11,817 nt of DNA from JBCCSZ01 sp039199225 (GTDB lineage Bacteria > Bacteroidota > Bacteroidia > Chitinophagales > Saprospiraceae). This document shows positions 5,155 to 11,817 of the stretch, one piece after another. Below the pieces are notes generated by a model. That model made no database searches. It was not told where the DNA came from and worked only from the letters and a program-made list of their open reading frames with translations. The position numbers were made by a program, and so were the translations under genes. The stretch lies in contig JBCCSZ010000248.1 in assembly GCA_039199225.1 (NCBI GenBank), positions 1-11,817 of the forward strand. The letters are read 5' to 3'. Each line of letters opens with the position of its first letter. The stretch's first letter is position 1.

Positions 5155-7536
5155 ATGCATCTGGAGCCTGGAGACTTATATGAAAAGTTGGAATTTGATA
5201 AAGTTCTTGAATTACTCTCTAAAGAATGCCTGGGTGAACTGGGCGTCGAGCAGGTGCAAAATTTAACTTTGGAAACCGTTCCATTGATCATTTCCCGAAA
5301 GCTCAAAGAAGTTGCTGCCTACCAGCTTTCCATCGAGGAAAACGACCATTTTCCCCTTCAGGTGTATGAGGATTTAAGCAAAGACCTTCGCATGTTAGAG
5401 GTCATCGACTTTGTTTTGCCGGTGGATGGTCTGCAACGCATCAACCAGGTTATGCGGATTATGAAGGCGGTACTGAAGTTTTTTACGACGAGCCGCAAAG
5501 AAATCTACGCCAGCCTTTTCGACATCGTCAGAGAGGTCAATCTGGACGAAACGCTGATGGAGGCCATTGATAAGGTGATTGATGAAAAGGGGGACATCAG
5601 ACCAAATGCTTCACCGGAATTGGCCATTATCGATAGACGGATCAAATCCAAAATGCAAGAACTCGATAAGGTTTTTCGAAGACTCATCGGTGATTACCGC
5701 AAGAAAGGTTGGCTGTCAGAAAATGTGGAATCCTTCCGGAATGGCCGCCGGGTATTGAGTGTGCCGGCAGAACACAAGCGCAAAATTCGAGGTATCATCC
5801 ACGATGAATCGGCCTCGGGTAAAACAGCCTTTATCGAGCCAGAAGCCATCATCGAGATCAACAATGACATCTTTGATTACGAAAATGAGTACAAACGAGA
5901 GGTCTATCGCATACTAAAGGACTTGAGTACAACGCTTCGTCCATATGGACCTCAGTTTGCCATCTTTTTGGACATCATTGTATACCTGGACGTCGTTCGT
6001 GCCAAGGCGCAGCTCGCCGTTCGTATGAATGCCAATATGCCCAAGCTGAAGGAAGGTGCTTTCCTGGGTTTACAGACGGCCTACCATCCATTGCTGTTCT
6101 TGAAAAATAAGCAGCTGGGCAAGAAAACCGTCCCTTTCGATCTACACCTGATTGGTCCCAATCGGGTCTTGGTATTGAGTGGACCGAATGCGGGTGGAAA
6201 ATCCATCAGTATGAAAACGGTCGGGCTTTGCCAGTTGATGTTGCAAGCGGGGATGTTGATTCCGGTGGATGAACAGTCCGAGATGGGGATTTTCGAAAAA
6301 ATCTTTGCCGATATTGGGGATCAACAATCGATTGAAGACGACCTCAGTACTTACAGTTCTAGGTTGAAAAACATGCGTGTTTTCCTGGAAAATGCCGATC
6401 CGAAGACCCTTTTGCTCATCGATGAATTCGGCTCTGGTACCGATCCCAAAATTGGTGGTGCCATTGCTGAAGCCATCCTGCGAGAGATGAACTTCCGCAA
6501 AGTTTATGGCATCATCACGACGCATTATTCCAACCTCAAGATTTTTGCTTTTAAGACCAAAGGGATTGTCAATGGCGCCATGACCTTCGACAAAGAAACC
6601 CTTTCTCCAACCTATGAGATGAAGGTTGGTCGGCCAGGTAGCTCTTTTGCCTTTGAAATTGCCCAAAAGAGTGGCTTATCTGGCAAGGTACTCAAATACG
6701 CCCGCCACCGGACAGGGGCCAATGAAAAGGCCGTGGACGAGCTTTTGATTGATTTGCAAAGAGAGAAAAAGGAGGTAGAGGAGCGACTGGAAAAGATGGA
6801 TGGTCAGCAAAAACAACTCGATAAGCTCATCAAAAACTATGAACGCTTACACCGAGAACTTGAATTTCAGCGTAAGAAGTTCAAGCTCGAAGCCAAGGAG
6901 CAAAACCTTCAGCAAACCGCTCGGGAGAATAAAAAGTTGGAAAAACTCATTCGCGAAATAAAGGAGGAAAAAAACCTGGAGAAAGCCAAAGAGCTGGCGG
7001 CCAAGGTCCGTACCGAGCGCAAAGAACTCAATGAATCGGTCAGCGATTTACGGGAAGACATTTATACCAAGACGCCAAGTAAAACGCAGAAGCCCATCGA
7101 AGTGGGCGATTTTGTCCGATTGCGAAGCGGTGGAGCCGCCGGTAAGGTCGAATCCATCAATAAAAACAAGGCCATTGTGCTGCTCGGTGCGCTGAAGATG
7201 ACGGCCAACCTCCGCGACTTGGTTCCCGCCAATGAACCTCTGGACATCCGTTCTTCTCGCAGCATCCAGGCGGATATGCTGACCGAAGCCCCCAAATTTG
7301 AGTCGAAAATAGACCTTCGGGGCCTGCGCAAAGACGAAGCACTCCGCATCCTCGAATCTTTCGTCGACAAGGCCCTACTGAATAGTACGACTAACTTGCA
7401 CATCATCCACGGCAAGGGTAACGGCGTATTGCGCAATGCTGTCAAGCAAAAACTGGGCGAATACGACGCTATCCAGAAAGTGTGGCACCCCGAACCAGAG
7501 TTTGGTGGCGATGGGGCCACTTATGCCGCGTTTTAG
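5155..7536 (+). CDS. mutS2: Endonuclease MutS2 (MutS-family ATPase with Smr domain)
   Basis: The 793-residue product has the MutS2 architecture and normal length. The N-terminal part is the core/lever region, without the mismatch-recognition domain of MutS. The ABC-type ATPase follows: Walker A GPNAGGKS (343-350), the Q-loop/signature region GDQQSIEDDLSTYSS (388-402), Walker B LLLIDEFGSGTD (419-430) and the H-loop TTHYSNLK (455-462). Residues about 525-640 are a highly charged coiled coil. A small beta-barrel linker (IEVGDFVRLRSGGAAGKV, 648-665) precedes the C-terminal Smr nuclease domain (about 716-793), with its DLRGLR (720-725) and HGKGNGVLR (752-760) motifs. MutS2 is a homodimeric cytoplasmic protein. 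It has been linked to suppression of homologous recombination in Helicobacter pylori and Thermus, and to rescue of collided ribosomes in Bacillus subtilis; which role applies here cannot be told. It ends 6 bp before the convergent stop of the large surface-protein gene. Confidence 0.97.
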   Translation: MHLEPGDLYEKLEFDKVLELLSKECLGELGVEQVQNLTLETVPLIISRKLKEVAAYQLSIEENDHFPLQVYEDLSKDLRMLEVIDFVLPVDGLQRINQVMRIMKAVLKFFTTSRKEIYASLFDIVREVNLDETLMEAIDKVIDEKGDIRPNASPELAIIDRRIKSKMQELDKVFRRLIGDYRKKGWLSENVESFRNGRRVLSVPAEHKRKIRGIIHDESASGKTAFIEPEAIIEINNDIFDYENEYKREVYRILKDLSTTLRPYGPQFAIFLDIIVYLDVVRAKAQLAVRMNANMPKLKEGAFLGLQTAYHPLLFLKNKQLGKKTVPFDLHLIGPNRVLVLSGPNAGGKSISMKTVGLCQLMLQAGMLIPVDEQSEMGIFEKIFADIGDQQSIEDDLSTYSSRLKNMRVFLENADPKTLLLIDEFGSGTDPKIGGAIAEAILREMNFRKVYGIITTHYSNLKIFAFKTKGIVNGAMTFDKETLSPTYEMKVGRPGSSFAFEIAQKSGLSGKVLKYARHRTGANEKAVDELLIDLQREKKEVEERLEKMDGQQKQLDKLIKNYERLHRELEFQRKKFKLEAKEQNLQQTARENKKLEKLIREIKEEKNLEKAKELAAKVRTERKELNESVSDLREDIYTKTPSKTQKPIEVGDFVRLRSGGAAGKVESINKNKAIVLLGALKMTANLRDLVPANEPLDIRSSRSIQADMLTEAPKFESKIDLRGLRKDEALRILESFVDKALLNSTTNLHIIHGKGNGVLRNAVKQKLGEYDAIQKVWHPEPEFGGDGATYAAF

Positions 7537-7542
7537 ATTTTT

Positions 7543-7782
7543 TCAACGAATCAACTCAACCTTCTCCGTAGTTACCCACCGATCAGAGGCGATTCTGAGT
7601 AGGTAGACACCTGCTGGGAGATCGCTCAAATCCAAGCCAGCCGTGGTTCGGCCGATGGTCTGAAATTGTCCATCCTTCAATAGGCGACCTTGGTGGTCAT
7701 ACAACTGCCAATCCAACGCCTCCTCAATAGCCACCGACCAACCTAAAGTAATGCGATTGTTTGTTGGATTGGGGAAGACTGT
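7543..7782 (-). other. T9SS type A C-terminal sorting domain
   Basis: Residues 1346-1424 of the visible protein carry the hallmarks of the Por/T9SS type A sorting domain: an FPNPT motif, LYDHQGRLLKDG, LDLSDLPAGVYLLRI and a terminal basic strand ending VELIR. It targets the protein to the type IX translocon, where it is normally cleaved and the protein released or attached to lipopolysaccharide. Confidence 0.92.
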
Positions 7783-10700
7783 GAGCTGCTGCCCATCAGG
7801 GAGGTTGTTATTGCTGAGGGTTCCAACCTGAATATTGAGATCATCAATGGCAATGTCGCTGGTAATGCCACCAATCAAAGCCCGGAAATTGAGAGAGATG
7901 TGCTCGCCTACGTAATCGTTCAAGCTCACCTCCGCATATCGCCATTCATCGCCTTGATCGCCAGTGATGGGTGGGACAATATCGGTGCTCCATTGACCAT
8001 TGGCCGCCAGATCAATGTGTAAGGAGCCCATTGCTTCGCCATACATGTGGTACCAGAAACTCATCTTAGCAGATTGTGCCGTTGTCAGATCAATACAGGG
8101 AGAAGACATGACAGCATCTGTTTCACTACACAAGGACGGTACGTACAAGTAACGGCCCCAAGGTGTCCCCTGCGTATGATCCGTCGTTGGTCCAGTCTCC
8201 AAGCCAAAGGTCCGACTGTTGTAAACAAACCACTCATTTTGATCCGTTGTTGCATTGCGCAGACCATCCGTGAGATTGCATTGGATGTCGCAATCGGGAA
8301 AGGTGGTACAAATAGGAGCTGCATCAAAGCTATTTTCATAGGGCAACTCAATGCTTTGCCCGATGGTCATGGAAGTCGTTGCGGAAGTCGTTCCTGCATC
8401 ATTGATGGCATTCAAGGTGATGGTGTATACGCCATCATTCAAGAAGTTGACAAGCGGCGTTTGGGAAGCATCATTGGTTCCTCCGACGAATTCAAAACTA
8501 TTGGGTTCGATTTCCCACTTCCATTGGGTGACATATCCTTTGGAGAAATTGGATAGGGTGACGGGAGCCCCGATGCATTCCTCTTGGGATACCTCGATAC
8601 TTGGAACCGGCGCGTCGTCGATGTTGTAAAACTCTACATCATCCAAGGCGATAAAACTCGGGTAATCATTGCCTGCTTCCCCTCGGAACCGTACCAGAAT
8701 AATCTTTCCGCTGTAATCCTTTAAGCTCACTTGCCTTTGCTCCCACTTTTTGGTGTTGCTGGAGAAAAGTGGCAGAATTTCCTCCCATTGGCCATTGTCG
8801 TAAACATCTACCTTTAAGCTACCTCCCAGATCGCCGCCAGTATAGTAGGCAAACGAAAGGAAAGGGTCCGACTCATTGGTCAAGTCAATACAAGGACTTA
8901 TGAGATCAGCCATTTGCCCACAACCAAATTTGTAATTCAAGTTGGCGTAGTAACCACCTTCCCGGCGGGTGCTGAAATCTGTTGGTGGAGCGAATATGCT
9001 GCCAAAGTTGGAGCGTCCTATGTTCCAGTCGCCGCTGTCGTCGGTACCATTCTTTGCATTGGTCCAACCTTCCATTGGAGGACAAGTGATTTCGCAAGCG
9101 CCAGATCGAGCACAGCCTCTTGGCGAATCGAAGCTTTGGCGATAGGGGAGCAGTTCTCCTTCACCAATCTGTATGATGTCTTCCTGGCGTTGCTCTGAGC
9201 CACCAGCCGAGTTGGTCGCTGTCAGAATGGCGGTGTAAGTTCCTGCTTGTGTAAACAGAACAGAAACATTGCGATCGTTGGCCGACGTACCATTGACAAA
9301 AGTATAGGTGGAAGGCTCGAAGCGCCACTGAACAGAGGAGGTATTGTCCGAGCTTTGATCTTCCAAGCTCACCGGGTAGGCAATACAGGCTTCGGGGTTT
9401 TGAATGGCCATCCGTGGCAAAGGTCGCTTGGCCTTGTCGTAGATGTCAATATCGTCAATTGAGATTCGTGCAAAAATATCCAGTCCAGTGACCGCACGGA
9501 ATCTCAAAATGATGGACTTGCCTTTGAAAAGGCTCAAATCGGCATTTTGCTGTGTCCAAACGCTGGAACCAGGTGTACCTGTAATTGGGGGGATGATGTC
9601 ATCGATCAATTGTCCATCGACGAGAACGTCCAAATGCAGTTCCGAATTTCGGAAGTCCGGACTCATTTGCCACCAATAAACCACAGGCTCTTCGGTATTT
9701 GACAAGTCCAGACACTCGCTGTACATAATGGCCTCCTGGCCCTCACAATTGACAGGCTCAACATACAGATACTTACCGCTTGCCGAGGCAGTTGTATGAT
9801 CTACTGTTGGTCCATAATTAGAGTAAGAAGGGGTTCCAGATAGTACGCGCCAGTCTGCCTGGTCCTCCGATCCATTGAGTGCATTGCGCCAGCCATTGGA
9901 CAAGATACATCCCAGCCCACAAACCAAATCTTTCCGACACAACTCCCAATCTTCAAAATCGACTTGAACGGGCAGTGGACTACCGGCTCCTACGGTGATA
10001 TAATTGGGTATCTCACTGACTCGGCTACCATTGTTGTTGATGCTCGTCAGCTTGACCGTGTATTGACCAGCCTGCGTAAAGTGAATGACAGGTGCATTGG
10101 AAGCGGCACTTGAACCACCCACAAATTGAAAAGTAGTAGGGGTGATCTCCCATTTTCTTTCGATGATAGCTCCGCTAGACAGATCGCTCAGCACGACCTG
10201 CTCGTAAGGACAAACCATCTGAGCAGAGGCCACAAAAGCTGGTGCCGACAGTTCGTTGGCATCAAATACCTGGATGTCGTCTATAGCCAGGTTGTAGGAA
10301 GTGGCACTACCGGCTATGCCAATGATACGGAGGTAAATCGTTTGACCTTTGTAAGCCTCCAACGATATTTGGTGTTGAGTCCATTCGTTGGCATCGAAAC
10401 GCTTGAGTGACGTGCCGATGGGACTCCAGTCCAGTTCGTCAGTGGAAACTTCTACGGCAATCTCTGCGTCCTCTGCTTCGCCGGCAAATGCCCAGAATTC
10501 CAGGGTTGGCTTGGCAGCGGTTGTTAGATCGATGCAAGGACTTTGGAGAATGGCATTTTTGCTGCCGCAGGCACTACTGGTAGAAAACATCAGGAAATTA
10601 CCGTCTGCCTGGTCAGAAGTATGATCTGTGCTGGGCAAAAAATTACCGCGGTACAATGTGCCGTTGGACACCAGCCAATCGGTAAAGTCAAAGGTAATGT

Positions 10701-11817
10701 TGTTCAGGTTGCGCCAGCCACTGCCCGTAATGGTGCAGACGCTGCGTCCACAGGTTGAAAGGTCGCGGCAGATGGAAAAGCCTGTAAAATCTTCCCGGAA
10801 TGGCAAGGCTTGTGGACCAGGCTGCCAATCGAAGTTGAGACTTTTGCTGTTGTTGCAGGTCGCCCGATCGTCTGGGTGGCTGGCAAAGGTTTGAAGCCAG
10901 TGATTGCCTTCGGTGATCTCAGGCGTGAGGGTGAAGGTGTAGATGAGGGTTCCTCCGGCAGGAACGGTCCCGTTGACCGTTTCTGTGATCGTCTCCTCGT
11001 CGTCTATCTTAAAAGAGGCCGTGGGATCGCTCACCGCTTGGTCTCCTTTGTTTTCAAGTTCGAGGGTTATAAGCAGTCTATTGTCCAGACAGCCGCTCGT
11101 GTAGGTCAGTGGCGTAATGATGCGCCGGACCCCTATGTCCTGTTGATCGTCACATTCCAATAAGCAACTATTGCCGAATTGGCTGGGTTGTATGTTGATG
11201 GCCAGCGATTGAAGGCCATTCAATCCATCTTCGCCGATGGCCCGCACAGCAATCCAATGTTCTTGGGTTGGGTCTAAATTTAGATCGACTAGCGGGTTGT
11301 CTACTGTATCTACAGCCTCCATGTATTTGTCGCCCAATAGCCGTACTTCATAGGCCGTAGCGCCATCTACAGCTTCCCAGTTGAGGAGCATGGTACCATC
11401 GTCTTCACAAACCCGGAGCAATTCCAAGTTTTGCGCCTGCCCGATGAGGTGGATACGACCACTGGTTGCTGTTTGAACTCCCCTGCGAATCCGAAGGCGG
11501 GCTTTGTTGGTGGCTACAGCTGGTGGTGTCCACTCGTAATTGCGTGCCGAAGGATCGATGTTGGCATCCAAAACCGTCCAATTGTTGCCATCGTCCAATG
11601 AATAAGAAAGCTCGAAAGGCTCATTGTTGCCCAGAGCCTCCCAATGTACCAATTCCAGCCGACCAGGTACCAATGGATCGCCATCCAATGGATAGGTAAT
11701 GGCCACTTCATCCATCAAAAAATAATAAACGACAAAGTATTCTTGTGGCCCTTCAGGTATGCTGGTGCCAGCGATGTTGACAGAATAAGTACCAGCTTGC
11801 GGATCGGTATAGCGCAC
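7543..11817 (-). CDS. Giant T9SS-exported modular protein (Ig/FnIII/CARDB, 4 MAM-like + 3 PKD, sorting domain), 5' end beyond the window
   Basis: The frame stays open to the right edge; the GTG there is not a credible start, so the gene is partial and only its last 1424 codons are seen. In order (window residue numbers): 1-35, the end of a preceding domain (AGTYSVNIAGTSIPEGPQEY); 37-125, an Ig-like domain (ITYPLDGDPLVPGRLELVHW, SYSLDDGNNW); 126-210, FnIII-like; 220-334, CARDB-like. Then come four MAM-like domains (337-519, 613-794, 886-1065, 1154-1332) with PKD domains at 520-610, 795-885 and 1066-1153, and a type A T9SS sorting domain (about 1346-1424: VFPNPTNNRITLGW, DLSDLPAGVYLLRI). Export through the outer membrane by T9SS with removal of the C-terminus is expected from the family. 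The first residues match the region after the catalytic domain of many Bacteroidota S8 peptidases, so the missing N-terminus may be a subtilase; otherwise it is an adhesin-like protein. Interaction or carbohydrate binding by MAM/PKD is an inference. Confidence 0.88.
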   Translation of the reverse strand: MRYTDPQAGTYSVNIAGTSIPEGPQEYFVVYYFLMDEVAITYPLDGDPLVPGRLELVHWEALGNNEPFELSYSLDDGNNWTVLDANIDPSARNYEWTPPAVATNKARLRIRRGVQTATSGRIHLIGQAQNLELLRVCEDDGTMLLNWEAVDGATAYEVRLLGDKYMEAVDTVDNPLVDLNLDPTQEHWIAVRAIGEDGLNGLQSLAINIQPSQFGNSCLLECDDQQDIGVRRIITPLTYTSGCLDNRLLITLELENKGDQAVSDPTASFKIDDEETITETVNGTVPAGGTLIYTFTLTPEITEGNHWLQTFASHPDDRATCNNSKSLNFDWQPGPQALPFREDFTGFSICRDLSTCGRSVCTITGSGWRNLNNITFDFTDWLVSNGTLYRGNFLPSTDHTSDQADGNFLMFSTSSACGSKNAILQSPCIDLTTAAKPTLEFWAFAGEAEDAEIAVEVSTDELDWSPIGTSLKRFDANEWTQHQISLEAYKGQTIYLRIIGIAGSATSYNLAIDDIQVFDANELSAPAFVASAQMVCPYEQVVLSDLSSGAIIERKWEITPTTFQFVGGSSAASNAPVIHFTQAGQYTVKLTSINNNGSRVSEIPNYITVGAGSPLPVQVDFEDWELCRKDLVCGLGCILSNGWRNALNGSEDQADWRVLSGTPSYSNYGPTVDHTTASASGKYLYVEPVNCEGQEAIMYSECLDLSNTEEPVVYWWQMSPDFRNSELHLDVLVDGQLIDDIIPPITGTPGSSVWTQQNADLSLFKGKSIILRFRAVTGLDIFARISIDDIDIYDKAKRPLPRMAIQNPEACIAYPVSLEDQSSDNTSSVQWRFEPSTYTFVNGTSANDRNVSVLFTQAGTYTAILTATNSAGGSEQRQEDIIQIGEGELLPYRQSFDSPRGCARSGACEITCPPMEGWTNAKNGTDDSGDWNIGRSNFGSIFAPPTDFSTRREGGYYANLNYKFGCGQMADLISPCIDLTNESDPFLSFAYYTGGDLGGSLKVDVYDNGQWEEILPLFSSNTKKWEQRQVSLKDYSGKIILVRFRGEAGNDYPSFIALDDVEFYNIDDAPVPSIEVSQEECIGAPVTLSNFSKGYVTQWKWEIEPNSFEFVGGTNDASQTPLVNFLNDGVYTITLNAINDAGTTSATTSMTIGQSIELPYENSFDAAPICTTFPDCDIQCNLTDGLRNATTDQNEWFVYNSRTFGLETGPTTDHTQGTPWGRYLYVPSLCSETDAVMSSPCIDLTTAQSAKMSFWYHMYGEAMGSLHIDLAANGQWSTDIVPPITGDQGDEWRYAEVSLNDYVGEHISLNFRALIGGITSDIAIDDLNIQVGTLSNNNLPDGQQLTVFPNPTNNRITLGWSVAIEEALDWQLYDHQGRLLKDGQFQTIGRTTAGLDLSDLPAGVYLLRIASDRWVTTEKVELIR
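7822..8358 (-). repeat. Protein repeat unit 4: MAM-like only, followed by the sorting domain
   Basis: Residues 1154-1332. This is the clearest MAM match: SFWYHMYGEAMGSLHIDL is close to the classical MAM core, with PTTDHTQGTPWGRYLYV before it and IAIDDLNIQVG at the end. Cysteines C1170-x5-C1176-x3-C1180 and C1230-x10-C1241. The PKD half present in the other units is absent and the T9SS sorting domain takes its place, leaving an odd number of cysteines (five). Confidence 0.82.
8359..9162 (-). repeat. Protein repeat unit 3: MAM-like + PKD
   Basis: Residues 886-1153. MAM-like: MEGWTNAKNGTDDSGDW, PPTDFSTRREGGYYANL, SPCIDLTNESDPFLSFAYY and FIALDDVEFYN. PKD: VTLSNFSKGYVTQWKWEI, NFLNDGVYTITLNAINDAG. 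Cysteines C902-x5-C908-x3-C912, C966-x9-C976, plus C1081 in PKD. Confidence 0.8.
9163..9981 (-). repeat. Protein repeat unit 2: MAM-like + PKD
   Basis: Residues 613-885. MAM-like: NGWRNALNGSEDQADW, PTVDHTTASASGKYLYV, ECLDLSN, IIPPITGTPG and ISIDDIDIYD. PKD: VSLEDQSS, VLFTQAGTYTAILTATNSAG. Cysteines C627-x5-C633-x3-C637, C691-x10-C702, plus C811 in PKD. It shares the PPITG insertion and GKYLYV/GRYLYV motif with unit 4. Confidence 0.8.
9988..10809 (-). repeat. Protein repeat unit 1: MAM-like + PKD
   Basis: Residues 337-610 of the visible protein. The MAM-like half shows GSGWRNLNN, STDHTSDQADGNF, the SPCIDLT strand and the AIDDIQVF end. The PKD half shows VVLSDLSS, IHFTQAGQYTVKLTSIN. Cysteines are C350-x5-C356-x4-C361, then C417-x10-C428, plus C536 at the start of PKD. 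It is the most divergent of the four MAM-like domains. Confidence 0.8.

Noticed and set aside
6142..6666. 174-codon frame antisense to mutS2
   Set aside because: It lies entirely opposite the conserved ATPase domain of mutS2 and has no recognisable features; long antisense frames are common opposite conserved coding DNA.
11815..11817. GTG at the right edge as the start of the large surface protein
   Set aside because: It is merely the first in-frame start-like codon in the window; the residues after it are the middle of a beta domain, with no signal peptide.
1..11817. CRISPR array, tRNA/rRNA gene, insertion sequence, prophage or defence island
   Set aside because: No regularly spaced palindromic repeats with unique spacers, no tRNA-like cloverleaf, no transposase or integrase coding and no defence-gene motifs were seen.

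Overview
The window looks like chromosomal DNA from a member of the phylum Bacteroidota, most likely a marine or filamentous Saprospiria/Lewinella-like or Chitinophaga-like lineage. The phylum call rests on a GldC gliding-motility protein, a C-terminal type IX secretion (T9SS) sorting domain on a giant modular surface protein, promoter boxes of the Bacteroidota form TAnnTTTG, and no evident Shine-Dalgarno sequences. The class-level guess is inference only.

Layout. Left (1-1523): two small exported proteins of unknown function on the + strand. The first (129-824) has a signal peptide, a fibronectin-like segment and a sorting-domain-like tail. The second (994-1377) is a short secreted protein with a DUF4177-like C-terminal pattern. 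A hairpin/T-tract terminator and a TAnnTTTG box lie between them. Next is a convergent SGNH-family hydrolase (1524-2456, - strand). It is divergent from an atypical short-chain dehydrogenase of the TIP30/HTATIP2 type (2526-3236, +), which may have a leaderless transcript. A 110-130 bp A/C-rich higher-order repeat then leads directly into gldC (3363-3710, +).

Middle (3754-7536): aroC, chorismate synthase (- strand), starts with TTG. It is divergent across a 315 bp intergenic region from mutS2 (+), which carries the full ATPase, coiled-coil and Smr architecture.

Right (7543-11817): the 3' part of a very large gene on the - strand that runs off the window edge. The visible 1424 residues comprise an Ig-like, an FnIII-like and a CARDB-like segment, then four MAM-like domains alternating with three PKD domains, and a T9SS sorting domain. 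Its N-terminal residues resemble the segment after the catalytic domain in secreted Bacteroidota S8 peptidases, so the missing part could be a subtilase. mutS2 and this gene end tail to tail only 6 bp apart.

How the genes relate: this is mostly a housekeeping region (aroC, mutS2) interspersed with envelope, secretion and gliding genes rather than one operon. I found no RNA genes, CRISPR array, insertion sequence or prophage. I see no convincing new multi-gene system. The features most worth a second look are the MAM/PKD six-cysteine repeat protein, the A/C repeat that merges into the gldC start, and the unusual gene starts of aroC and the TIP30-like gene.
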